Shown: positions 25,101 to 33,849 of the stretch, piece by piece | How positions within the stretch are numbered: the stretch's first letter is position 1 | Layout of the letters: the number at the start of each line of letters is the position of its first letter | Origin: an uncultured Flavobacteriales bacterium | Lineage (GTDB): Bacteria > Bacteroidota > Bacteroidia > Flavobacteriales > Weeksellaceae | DNA: 64,000 bases | Reading direction: 5' to 3' | NCBI GenBank assembly: GCA_937973555.1 | Contig: CALJKL010000078.1 | Coordinates: 1 to 64,000, forward strand | Notes under the pieces: generated by a model | What the model was told of the DNA's origin: nothing | Databases searched by the model: none | Seen by the model: the letters and a program-made list of their open reading frames with translations, nothing else | Made by a program: the position numbers and the translations under genes

Positions 25101-28100
25101 ATGAACAGAAGAATTTTCGTAGAAAAGAAAGGAATTTTCGATGTAGAAAGTCCTAAAATTTTAAATGAAATAAAAACCATTCTGCCGGGAGTTCAGTCGG
25201 TGAAGGTGTATAATGTTTATGACATTTTCGGGTTGGACGAAACCGATTTTGAAAAGGTGGTGAACAATACTTTTGTAGACCCGGTGGTAGATATTCTGCA
25301 TAAAGAAAACCCTGCCAAAACATTACATTTTGCAACAGAATTTTTGCCTGGACAATATGATCAAAGGGCAGATTCTGCACAGCAATGTATCGCTTTATTG
25401 ACGGGTAATGAAAAGGCAACAGTAAGAAGCGGAAAATTAATGGAAATTAGTGGCATCAGCGATGCTGATTTCCATAAAATTAAAGACTTGCTCATCAATA
25501 AAGTAGAATCTCAAGAAAAGAACCTTTCTGTTTTGGAGATTCCTGCGGAAGAAACCCCGGATAAGATTAAGGTTTTTGATGAATTTAACAGTTTTACTCC
25601 TTCGCAACTTCACGATTTTTATAACAATTATGGTTTTGCCTTTGGGTTAGATGATTTGCAATTCATTCAGGATTATTTTAAGTCTGAAAACAGAAATCCT
25701 ACAGAAACCGAATTGAAGGTTTTGGATACCTATTGGAGCGACCATTGTCGTCATACCACGTTTGAAACTGAATTAACGGACATTCAGTTTGAAGGGAAAT
25801 TCAAGGAGACTTTAGAAAATATTTTTAAGGATTATTTAGAAAAGAGAAAATTCTTGGGCAGAGAAGCCAAGCCTATTTCTTTAATGGATTTGGCAACGGT
25901 TTGTGCCCGATATTTCCATAAAACAGGGAAATTGGATAATCTGGTGGTTTCCGATGAAATCAACGCTTGTACTATAGAAATAGAAGCCGAATTTGATGGC
26001 AAAAAGGAACCTTGGTACCTATTGTTTAAAAACGAAACCCACAATCACCCTACAGAAATAGAGCCTTTTGGAGGGGCTTCCACATGTTTGGGAGGTGCTA
26101 TCAGAGATCCATTGTCCGGAAGAGCATTTGTATTCCAAGCAATGCGTTTAACGGGCGCTGCAGATGTTTTAGAGCCTGTTTCTAAAACTTTACCGGGTAA
26201 ACTTCCGCAGAGAACCATCACCAAACAGGCGGCGAATGGCTATTCTTCCTATGGAAACCAAATTGGTTTGGCCACCACGCACGTTTCGGAGATTTATGAT
26301 GAAGGATACAAGGCCAAAAGAATGGAGGTGGGCTTTGTAGCAGGTGCAGTTCCGAAAGATTGGGTGAGAAGAGAAAAGCCTGTGAAAGGAGATTTGGTTA
26401 TCATTTTAGGAGGTGCAACCGGAAGAGACGGGGTAGGAGGAGCAACGGGAAGTTCTAAAGAGCAGGACGAAACCTCTATCCATACGCTTTCTACAGAAGT
26501 GCAGAAAGGAAATGCGGTAGAAGAAAGAAAAATCCAAAGGTTATTCAGGAATCCTGAAGTGACAAAGTTGATTAAAAAATCAAATGACTTTGGGGCAGGA
26601 GGAGTTTCGGTAGCGATTGGCGAAATTGCTGATTCACTGGAAATTAACCTCGATATTCTGCCTTTAAAATATGAAGGGCTGAATGGAACTGAATTGGCCA
26701 TTTCCGAATCTCAGGAAAGGATGGCGGTGGTGATTGAGGCTCAAGAAAAAGAAAAATTCATCAAATTCTGCGAAGCAGAAAATATAAAGGCTGTAGAAAT
26801 TGCCAAAGTAACCAATAGTGGCAGGATGCAGATGTTCTGGAACGGACAGAAAATTGTGGATTTAAGCCGCGAATTTCTCGATACCAGCGGATGCAGCAAA
26901 AAGCAAGAGGCAAAAATCGCGCATTTAAAGAACGTTAAAGCTGATGAGGTGGTCTTCAACGAAGATAACTTCTTGAAGATATTAGCCGAGAAAAATGTGG
27001 CATCTCAAAAAGGTTTGGTTGAAATGTTCGACTCTACTGTGGGGGCTACCACTGTGGCCTTGCCGTTTGGGGGTAAGTACCAATTAACAGAGACCGAAGG
27101 AAGTGTACAAACGTTGCCAGTGCAGCATGCAGCGCATATAGAAACGGTGTCCTTGGCCAGTTGGGGTTTTGATGCCGAAATTTCCAAGCAAAACTCTTTG
27201 GCGGGAGCAAGTCTTGCCGTCGTTGAATCTGTGGCCAAAATAGTGGCTATGGGCGGCGATTATCGAAACATCAGATTGAGTTTCCAAGAATATTTTGAAA
27301 AACTGGGCCAAAACCCTGAAAAATGGGGCAAGCCTTTGGCTTCTTTGCTTGGGGCGTATGATGCCCAAATGAATTTGGGATTGGCTGCCATTGGAGGGAA
27401 AGATTCCATGAGTGGTACGTATCAAGATATCCACGTACCACCCACATTGATTTCGTTTGCATGTGCCAATGGTGAAAAGAAGAATATCATCTCTCCGGAA
27501 TTTAAAAAGGCAGGGAATTTCATTTATCATTTCCATCATCAATTCCAAGAAAATGGATTGCCGAATTATGAAAACCTAAAAGAAATTTTCGAATATATAT
27601 TTGAGAACGTTCAGCAGAAAAAGATAATTTCTTTGAAGACAGTTAAAGATGGAGGAGTTGCAGTAGCAGTTGCCAAAATGTGTTTCGGAAATAATTTAGG
27701 AGCAGAGATTAAAGTAGAGGAAAAATATCTTTTAGAGAAAAATATCGGAGGGTTTGTGATAGAATCTACCGAAAAATTAGACCATCATTTACTTCAATTA
27801 ATAGGTGAAGTTAAAAGTTATGAATATCTCAAAATCAGTAATTTAAATATTGAAATCAAAAAATTACTTGAAGTTAATTTTGGAACTTTTGAAAACCTTT
27901 TTCCAACGGTAGAAAAAGATAAAATTATCATTAACTTTGAGGAAGAATTAAATGGAGTTGAGAAAAAAAGCATTCATATTCTTTCTCATAAAATAGGAAA
28001 TCCAAGGGTGTTTGCGCCTATATTTCCGGGAACCAATTGTGAATATGAAACGCAGAATGCTTTCAGAAAAGAAGGCGCTTTGGTAGAAAGTTTACCATTG

Positions 28101-28790
28101 GTGAATCTAAATCATCAGTTGTTGGAAGAAAGCATAGAGGCTTGGGCAGATAAGATAAAGCAGTCACAGATTTTGGTGTTCTCTGGTGGTTTTTCTGCCG
28201 GTGATGAACCGGATGGTTCGGCCAAATTTATTGTGAATGTGCTTAAAAACCAGAAAATGAAAGATGCCGTTCATGAATTGCTTTCCAGAGACGGAATGAT
28301 TTTGGGCATCTGCAACGGCTTCCAAGCATTAGTGAAATCTGGTTTATTGCCGTACGGAGAAATTAGAGATTTGGATGCGGATTCGCCTACATTGGCGCAT
28401 AATGCTATCGGAAGACATATTTCTCAAATGGTGGATGTAAAGGTGCTGAATGATGATTCTCCTTGGTTAAAAGGAATGAAAAACCAAGTATATACCATCC
28501 CTATTTCGCATGGCGAAGGAAGATTTATGGCTTCAGAAGAAGTCTTGAAGGCGCTTTACCAAAAAGGACAGATTGCTACGCAGTACAGAGATGCGGAAGG
28601 AAATGTGGCTCACGGAATGCCTTTCAATCCTAATAATTCTTTATTCGGAATAGAAGGAATCACGAGTGAAAGTGGTAAGATTTTCGGTAGAATGGGACAT
28701 CCGGAGCGTTTCACAGAAGGATTGTTCAAGAATATCCCAACCGCCAACTATCACAATATTTTCAAAAACGGAGTTGAATATTTTAAATAA
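25101..28790 (+). CDS. purL: Phosphoribosylformylglycinamidine synthase
   Basis: This large single-chain FGAM synthase has 1229 residues from the ATG at 25101 (MNRRIFVEKKG). The frame opens earlier at 25059, but those codons lie in the purB-purL hairpin and are unlike the family, so the later start is chosen. Order: N-terminal PurS-like part; FGAM synthase core with TYWSDHCRHTTFETEL, NETHNHPTEIEPFGGASTC and GGKDSMSGTY; and a C-terminal glutaminase domain with FPGTNCEYET, the nucleophile Cys in LGICNGFQAL, and a closing GRMGHPER. It converts FGAR to FGAM using glutamine. purC follows after 18 nt. Confidence 0.97.
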   Translation: MNRRIFVEKKGIFDVESPKILNEIKTILPGVQSVKVYNVYDIFGLDETDFEKVVNNTFVDPVVDILHKENPAKTLHFATEFLPGQYDQRADSAQQCIALLTGNEKATVRSGKLMEISGISDADFHKIKDLLINKVESQEKNLSVLEIPAEETPDKIKVFDEFNSFTPSQLHDFYNNYGFAFGLDDLQFIQDYFKSENRNPTETELKVLDTYWSDHCRHTTFETELTDIQFEGKFKETLENIFKDYLEKRKFLGREAKPISLMDLATVCARYFHKTGKLDNLVVSDEINACTIEIEAEFDGKKEPWYLLFKNETHNHPTEIEPFGGASTCLGGAIRDPLSGRAFVFQAMRLTGAADVLEPVSKTLPGKLPQRTITKQAANGYSSYGNQIGLATTHVSEIYDEGYKAKRMEVGFVAGAVPKDWVRREKPVKGDLVIILGGATGRDGVGGATGSSKEQDETSIHTLSTEVQKGNAVEERKIQRLFRNPEVTKLIKKSNDFGAGGVSVAIGEIADSLEINLDILPLKYEGLNGTELAISESQERMAVVIEAQEKEKFIKFCEAENIKAVEIAKVTNSGRMQMFWNGQKIVDLSREFLDTSGCSKKQEAKIAHLKNVKADEVVFNEDNFLKILAEKNVASQKGLVEMFDSTVGATTVALPFGGKYQLTETEGSVQTLPVQHAAHIETVSLASWGFDAEISKQNSLAGASLAVVESVAKIVAMGGDYRNIRLSFQEYFEKLGQNPEKWGKPLASLLGAYDAQMNLGLAAIGGKDSMSGTYQDIHVPPTLISFACANGEKKNIISPEFKKAGNFIYHFHHQFQENGLPNYENLKEIFEYIFENVQQKKIISLKTVKDGGVAVAVAKMCFGNNLGAEIKVEEKYLLEKNIGGFVIESTEKLDHHLLQLIGEVKSYEYLKISNLNIEIKKLLEVNFGTFENLFPTVEKDKIIINFEEELNGVEKKSIHILSHKIGNPRVFAPIFPGTNCEYETQNAFRKEGALVESLPLVNLNHQLLEESIEAWADKIKQSQILVFSGGFSAGDEPDGSAKFIVNVLKNQKMKDAVHELLSRDGMILGICNGFQALVKSGLLPYGEIRDLDADSPTLAHNAIGRHISQMVDVKVLNDDSPWLKGMKNQVYTIPISHGEGRFMASEEVLKALYQKGQIATQYRDAEGNVAHGMPFNPNNSLFGIEGITSESGKIFGRMGHPERFTEGLFKNIPTANYHNIFKNGVEYFK

Positions 28791-28808
28791 AAAAAATAAA
28801 AAATTAAT

Positions 28809-29528
28809 ATGAATAAAGGTGAAATGCTTTACGAAGGAAAAGCAAAACAGGTTTTCGCAACGGATGTTGCAGACGAAGTAATCGTAAGATTTAAAGACGA
28901 TGCAACGGCATTTAATGCTCAAAAAAGGGGAAGTTTTGACCTGAAGGGCGAAATGAACAATGCGATTACCACACTTATTTTCGAATATCTTCAGGAAAAA
29001 GGGATTCCTACCCATTTCATCAAATTGCTGAATGAAAGAGAGCAGTTGGTGAAAAAAGTGTCCATCATTCCTTTGGAAATGGTAGTGAGAAACTACGCTG
29101 CAGGAAGCATGGCGCAAAGATTGGGCGTGGAAGAAGGCATTAAGTCTCCGGTAACCATTTTCGATATCTGTTACAAGAAAGACGAATTGGGAGATCCGTT
29201 GATTAATGATTATCACGCGATTTTCTTAGGTGCGGCAACCCGTCAAGATTTAGACGAAATGTATGCATTAACCGATAAAATCAATGAAATATTGAAAGAA
29301 TTGTTTGATAAAATGAACATTATTTTGGTAGATTTCAAAATTGAGTTGGGCAAAACGTCTGATGGTAAAATTGTTTTGGCTGATGAAATTTCTCCTGATA
29401 CGTGTAGACTTTGGGATAAAGATACCATGAAGAAATTGGACAAAGACCGTTTCAGAAGAGACTTAGGCGAAGTAACAGAAGCCTATGTAGAAATATATGA
29501 AAGACTGAAAAAAGTACTTCAGAAATAA
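28809..29528 (+). CDS. purC: SAICAR synthetase
   Basis: This 239-residue phosphoribosylaminoimidazole-succinocarboxamide synthase joins CAIR and aspartate using ATP. MLYEGKAKQVFAT at the start, RFKDDATAFNAQK, VVRNYAAGSMAQRLG, LVDFKIELGKT and ADEISPDTCRLWD are all conserved. The short bacterial form is complete. It is 18 nt after purL and 14 nt before purF, so all three are in one transcript. Confidence 0.97.
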   Translation: MNKGEMLYEGKAKQVFATDVADEVIVRFKDDATAFNAQKRGSFDLKGEMNNAITTLIFEYLQEKGIPTHFIKLLNEREQLVKKVSIIPLEMVVRNYAAGSMAQRLGVEEGIKSPVTIFDICYKKDELGDPLINDYHAIFLGAATRQDLDEMYALTDKINEILKELFDKMNIILVDFKIELGKTSDGKIVLADEISPDTCRLWDKDTMKKLDKDRFRRDLGEVTEAYVEIYERLKKVLQK

Positions 29529-29542
29529 TTTTAAAAAAAATA

Positions 29543-31027
29543 ATGAAAGATTTAAAATCAACATATCAAGAAAAATTCAAAAACCAATTCTACGGAAGGA
29601 ATTTGTTCAGAACTCAAGAAGAAGAGATGCTGGATGCCCCGAAAGAAGAATGTGGAATTTTTGGGTTATATTCTGATAATGAGGTAGATACCTTTTCTTT
29701 GGCACAGTTTGGGCTTTTTGCTTTGCAGCACAGAGGACAAGAGGCTTGTGGGATTTCTGTATCTTCTAACGGAAGTATCCTTTCTGTAAAAGATGAGGGG
29801 TTGGTATTAGACGTGTTCAAGACCGTACCAAATCCCGAAAAATTACTCGGAAATGCGGTGATTGGTCATACCCGTTATACTACAGCGGGAGACAAAAAGA
29901 AATACAACTTTCAGCCGTTCTTTGCCAAGAATGAATACGACCAAATTATTCTGTCCATTGCCCATAACGGAAACTTAACCAATGCGCAAGAACTAAAAGC
30001 AGAATTGGAAGCAGAGGGAGTTATTTTCCGTGCTACTTCTGATTCTGAAGTCATCTTGAGGTTGATTCAGAAAAACCTGGATTTAGGCTTGCGAGGTGCT
30101 ATTAAAGCCACCATGGAGCGTATAGAAGGAGCGTATTCTGTAGTAGGAATGACACGAAATAAGTTTTTTGCCTTTAGGGATTTTAATGGAATCCGTCCTT
30201 TGGTTTTAGGGGCTATTGATGAAAAGACTTTTGTCTGCGCATCAGAAACCTGTGCTTTAGATGCTGTAGGAGCGCAATATGTAAGGGATATCCTTCCTGG
30301 GGAGATTGTCTATACCAGTGACCATGAAGAAGGCTTGAAGAGCTATTTGGTCAAAGAAAATTGTGATAGAAGAATCTGTGCTTTTGAATATGTGTATTTT
30401 GCTCGTCCCGACAGTACTTTAGAAGGAATTAATGTTCATGAAATCCGTGAAAAGTCTGGTGAAAAGATATGGGAGCAGGCTCCCGTGAATGCTGATGTGG
30501 TGATAGGGGTTCCGGATTCTGGAGTTCCTGCTGCCATTGGGTATTCTAAGGCATCGGGGATACCTTTCAGACCGGTTCTCATTAAGAACAGATATATTGC
30601 CAGAAGTTTCATTGTTCCCTCTCAGGAAATGAGAGAAAGGGTAGTGAATCTTAAATTGAACCCTATTGTTTCCGAAATCAAAGGAAAATCAGTGGTTATC
30701 ATTGATGATTCTATCGTAAGAGGAACTACTTCTAAGCGTTTGGTGAAAATTTTACGAGATTGTGGGGCCAAAGAAATTCATTTTAGAAGTGTATCACCGC
30801 CTATTATAGCACCTTGTTTTTTGGGAATTGATACACCTAAAAAAGATGATTTAATTGCAGCCAATATGAGTATAGAACAACTAAAAGATTATCTAGGAGT
30901 AGATACTTTGGAGTTTTTAAGCATTGATAATCTTAAGATTATTTTGGGTTCAGAGAACCATTGTTTTGGATGTTTTACCGAAAAGTATCCTGTTCAAAAA
31001 CCAAAAGAAACTGATTTGTTCAATTAG
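29543..31027 (+). CDS. purF: Amidophosphoribosyltransferase
   Basis: This 494-residue enzyme starts de novo purine synthesis by making phosphoribosylamine from PRPP and glutamine. A 36-residue propeptide precedes the catalytic Cys37 in EECGIFGLYSD. The PRPP loop is VVIIDDSIVRGTTSKRL near 390. Cys residues in RICAFEYVYF, APCFLGIDTP and HCFGCFTEKYP match the [4Fe-4S]-type PurF of Bacillus, consistent with the propeptide. It is the last gene of purB-L-C-F. purM, purN, purH and purD are not in the window. Confidence 0.97.
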   Translation: MKDLKSTYQEKFKNQFYGRNLFRTQEEEMLDAPKEECGIFGLYSDNEVDTFSLAQFGLFALQHRGQEACGISVSSNGSILSVKDEGLVLDVFKTVPNPEKLLGNAVIGHTRYTTAGDKKKYNFQPFFAKNEYDQIILSIAHNGNLTNAQELKAELEAEGVIFRATSDSEVILRLIQKNLDLGLRGAIKATMERIEGAYSVVGMTRNKFFAFRDFNGIRPLVLGAIDEKTFVCASETCALDAVGAQYVRDILPGEIVYTSDHEEGLKSYLVKENCDRRICAFEYVYFARPDSTLEGINVHEIREKSGEKIWEQAPVNADVVIGVPDSGVPAAIGYSKASGIPFRPVLIKNRYIARSFIVPSQEMRERVVNLKLNPIVSEIKGKSVVIIDDSIVRGTTSKRLVKILRDCGAKEIHFRSVSPPIIAPCFLGIDTPKKDDLIAANMSIEQLKDYLGVDTLEFLSIDNLKIILGSENHCFGCFTEKYPVQKPKETDLFN

Positions 31028-31073
31028 TAGCAATAGCGCTTTTAAAGATACTTTTTTTAGTTATTAAATATTG

Positions 31074-31099
31074 AAAACTGACTTCGTGTCAGTTTTTTT
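31074..31099 (+). terminator. Intrinsic terminator after purF
   Basis: AAAACTGAC / GTCAGTTTT around a TTCGT loop, continuing into TTTTTTT. It ends the purine transcript. Confidence 0.9.
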
Positions 31100-31113
31100 A
31101 TTTTGGATTGATA

Positions 31114-31143
31114 TTTGAGCAAAGTATTACAATTATATTTGCA
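31114..31143 (+). promoter_or_regulatory. Putative esterase promoter
   Basis: TTTG at 31114-31117 and TATATTTG at 31134-31141 are 16 nt apart. The -7 box ends only 4 nt before the ATG at 31146, so the message would have little or no leader. Confidence 0.5.
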
Positions 31144-31145
31144 TT

Positions 31146-31781
31146 ATGGAAGATTTACAGTTTATCGTTAGAGAACCCGAAAATATTACACCACAGACCC
31201 AATTGTTGGTACTGGTACATGGTTATGGAAGTAATGAAGAAGATTTGTTTTCTTTTCGTCATGATTTGCCAGAGGATTGGATTGTTGTGAGTTATAGAGC
31301 ACCTAGAAATATAGATTATGGAGGTTTTGCTTGGTATGATATAGATTTTAACAATGCCGAAAAATTTATAGAAGTAGACCAAGCGGTAGAATCTATGAGG
31401 GCCATTATGAAATCTATTGATAATCTGAAGCATCATTATGGTTTAGAGGGCAAAACCAACATTATTGGATTTTCTCAAGGTGGAGTGCTTTCTTATGCCA
31501 TGACCCTCACTTATCCCGAATATTTTAATAAGGTGGCTTGTCTCAGTACCTATCCAGAACCTAAGATTTTAAACAATATCAAAGGAAAAAAAGAGATTGC
31601 TCATCTTAGGTTTTTTGTGTCTCATGGAAATGAAGATGCCGTTATCCCTTTAGAATGGGGGAGAAAGGCTGCTGATTTTTTATATGAATTGGGAGCCTTT
31701 TTTACATTCAGAGAATATATGAATGGACATGGAGTAAATCAGAAAAATTATATGGACTTAATAGAATTCTTCAAAAATTGA
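31146..31781 (+). CDS. Phospholipase/carboxylesterase-type serine hydrolase
   Basis: This 211-residue alpha/beta hydrolase of the YpfH/acyl-protein thioesterase-like group has LLVLVHGYGSNEEDL as the oxyanion hole near residue 22, IGFSQGGVLSYAM as the nucleophile elbow near 105, HGNEDAVIP with the acid near 160, and NGHGVN with the His near the C-terminus. It has no signal peptide, so it is cytoplasmic. It is a single gene flanked by terminators. The substrate is unknown; carboxyl esters of lipids or acyl-proteins are typical. Confidence 0.9.
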   Translation: MEDLQFIVREPENITPQTQLLVLVHGYGSNEEDLFSFRHDLPEDWIVVSYRAPRNIDYGGFAWYDIDFNNAEKFIEVDQAVESMRAIMKSIDNLKHHYGLEGKTNIIGFSQGGVLSYAMTLTYPEYFNKVACLSTYPEPKILNNIKGKKEIAHLRFFVSHGNEDAVIPLEWGRKAADFLYELGAFFTFREYMNGHGVNQKNYMDLIEFFKN

Positions 31782-31890
31782 TATTTTTTTTGATAATAAT
31801 TTCCAAAAAAGTGTTAATTGGATTTCCATTATTTATTTTTTGGCATGAATATTGGATATTGGAGTCCGAACACAAATGAAGGAAAAAATA

Positions 31891-31934
31891 AAATCCCTAA
31901 TTCAGTTTTTCTGATTAGGGATTTCCTTTTTTTT
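31891..31934. terminator. Strong terminator, probably bidirectional
   Basis: AAATCCCTAATTCAG / CTGATTAGGGATTT has one bulged base and a T5 loop, is followed by CC and eight T, and is preceded by an A-rich run. It separates the esterase from the convergent peptidase gene ending at 31933. Confidence 0.88.
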
Positions 31935-33231
31935 ATGAATTCATCAATTCTTCTATTTCTTCTACCTCTATAGGGATATTTTTCATTAAATTAAAGGCTG
32001 GGCTATTATTTTGTATCACCACATCATCTTCTAATCTTATTCCAATACCTTCGGCAGGAAGATAAATGCCGGGTTCTACTGTAAATACCATGTTTTCTAC
32101 AAATTTATCAGAGAGAATACCGTAATCATGGGTGTCAAGTCCCATATGATGAGAGGTGCCGTGCATCATGTATTTTTTATAAGCTGGCCAGTCTTTGTTT
32201 TCATTTTGTACATCTGCCTTGTCTAGCAATCCCAATTCCAAAAACTTAGAAGTATAGAAATCACCACATTCTTTATGATAATCATACCAATTGTTTCCCG
32301 GAACCAACAAAGAAGTGGCGAAATTTTTCATATCCAAAACAGCGTTATATATCTGTTTTTGTCTTGCAGTGAATTTTCCATTCACAGGGATGGTTCTTGT
32401 AAGGTCACTGGAATAGTTGGCGTATTCTGCACCCACATCCAATAAGATTAAATCACCGTCTTTACACTGCATATTGTTGGCAATATAATGCAACACATTG
32501 GCATTGCCTCCGCTAGCAATAATAGGAGTATAAGCAAAACCTTTGCTTCGGTTTTTAATAAATTCATGAATAAGTTCTGCTTCTATTTCATATTCCCAAA
32601 CGCCTGGTTTTATAAAGCCCAAAAGCCTTCTGATGCCTTTTTCGGTAATGTTACAGGCATTTTGTATCAAAGCCAATTCTTCAGTTTCTTTTATACTTCT
32701 TAAATGTTGAAGAATAGGATTGCTTCTTAAGATTTCGTGTAGCGGAAACTCTTTTTTCACTTTTTCAATGAAGCGGTCTTCACGGGTCTGAACTTCCAAT
32801 ACTGCTCTGTAATGTTCGTTTCTGTTGAGGTAGATGTTTTCTGCCTCGTTCATGAGGTTGTAAAAGATTTTATCAAAATCCGTCAGCCACATTACTGTTT
32901 TAATGCCTGAAACTTCTGTTGCTTTTTCTTTGGTGAGTTTTTCGCCTTCCCAAATGGCAATATGCTCATTGGTTTCTCTTAAAAACAAAATCTCACGGTG
33001 CTCTTCTCTGTAGGCATCAGGGAAAATCAGCAAGATGCTTTCTTCTTGGTCTACACCGCTCAGGTAAAAGATGTCTCTGTGCTGCGCAAAAGGCATTGTA
33101 GAATCTGAACTGATGGGATATATATCATTAGAATTAAAAATTGCCAAAGACTTTGGCTGCATTTTTTCAGTAAATTTCTTTCTGTTTTTTACGAAAAGGG
33201 AACTGTTGATTTGTTCGTATTTTGTCGTCAT
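31933..33231 (-). CDS. Xaa-Pro aminopeptidase
   Basis: This 432-residue protein is of the M24B family (aminopeptidase P). The N-terminal creatinase-like domain (about 1-165) includes FYLSGVDQEESILLIFP. The pita-bread domain carries the dinuclear metal ligands: the two Asp in LLDVGAEYANYSSDLTRTIP, His in MHGTSHHMGLDTHD, Glu in TVEPGIYLP and Glu in GIRLEDDVV. It removes N-terminal residues that precede proline. It has no signal peptide, so cytoplasmic turnover of Pro-containing peptides is likely. The metal ligands are complete. Confidence 0.95.
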   Translation of the reverse strand: MTTKYEQINSSLFVKNRKKFTEKMQPKSLAIFNSNDIYPISSDSTMPFAQHRDIFYLSGVDQEESILLIFPDAYREEHREILFLRETNEHIAIWEGEKLTKEKATEVSGIKTVMWLTDFDKIFYNLMNEAENIYLNRNEHYRAVLEVQTREDRFIEKVKKEFPLHEILRSNPILQHLRSIKETEELALIQNACNITEKGIRRLLGFIKPGVWEYEIEAELIHEFIKNRSKGFAYTPIIASGGNANVLHYIANNMQCKDGDLILLDVGAEYANYSSDLTRTIPVNGKFTARQKQIYNAVLDMKNFATSLLVPGNNWYDYHKECGDFYTSKFLELGLLDKADVQNENKDWPAYKKYMMHGTSHHMGLDTHDYGILSDKFVENMVFTVEPGIYLPAEGIGIRLEDDVVIQNNSPAFNLMKNIPIEVEEIEELMNS

Positions 33232-33337
33232 CTTTATAAAAATTAATCAAGGTAAAGTTAAGATTTTTGATGAAATACCATAACATAAACTTCATTTAAT
33301 TTTCCTTAATTTCGTTGCTTTATTTAATATCAATATT

Positions 33338-33769
33338 TTGTTCAGTAAAGAAGAGGCAGCCCAAATCAAAAAGGAATTTTGGACCAGTTTCGGAAAATCA
33401 TTTCCGAGAAAATGGGTGTTGTATGATACCAAAATAAAAGATTTTGCCTTCAAGTTCTATTGTGATAATAAGAAAGCAGAGATCTCTATTGATATTGAAA
33501 TAAAGGACGAAGTCTTTCGCAATGCCTATTATGAGAAACTATGGTCTCTAGAAGGTATTCTGGAAGAAGAACTTGGAGGGGAGGTCTATAAAGACGAATT
33601 TTATGCCCTTGACAATGGCAAAATCATTTCCAGGTTTTGGGTAGAAAAACACGACGTTTCTATTTACAACAAGAATACTTGGCAAGACATTTTCGAGTTT
33701 TTTGTGGATAAGATGTCTGCTTTCGAAAGGGTGTATTGGGAATATGAAGATTTTATTAAAGATGTTTGA
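33338..33769 (+). CDS. DUF4268-like protein
   Basis: This 143-residue protein resembles the C-terminal DUF4268 domain, here on its own: IKKEFWTSFGKSFPRKWVLY, IEIKDEVFRNAYYEKL and ISRFWVEKHDVSIYNK. It probably adopts a nuclease-related fold seen in restriction-like proteins, but no active site is evident here. The start is a TTG at 33338 giving MFSKEEAAQ. There is no in-frame ATG upstream, and the family start fits this position. It is a single gene between the peptidase (divergent) and gldG (convergent). The function is unknown. Confidence 0.75.
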   Translation: MFSKEEAAQIKKEFWTSFGKSFPRKWVLYDTKIKDFAFKFYCDNKKAEISIDIEIKDEVFRNAYYEKLWSLEGILEEELGGEVYKDEFYALDNGKIISRFWVEKHDVSIYNKNTWQDIFEFFVDKMSAFERVYWEYEDFIKDV

Positions 33770-33774
33770 TGCTA

Positions 33775-33849
33775 AATTGTAAAGTTGAAAAAAGGTAAAG
33801 TTGTTTTTAACAATTTCACACTTTTACGATTTCATGATTTTACATTTAA
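33775..33849. repeat. Low-complexity imperfect palindrome
   Basis: The left arm is built from TTGTAAAGTTG-like units, the right arm from CACTTTTACGATTTCATG and TTTTACATTT-like units that pair imperfectly with it. It lies between convergent genes and could also act as a weak terminator. It belongs to the same class as the repeats at 42098, 45133, 59776 and 61725. Confidence 0.5.

Noticed and set aside
27084..27548. 154-residue frame antisense to purL
   Set aside because: Lies within the conserved purL core; no independent support.
28641..29216. 191-residue frame antisense to purL end and purC
   Set aside because: No family features; both sense genes are complete and conserved.
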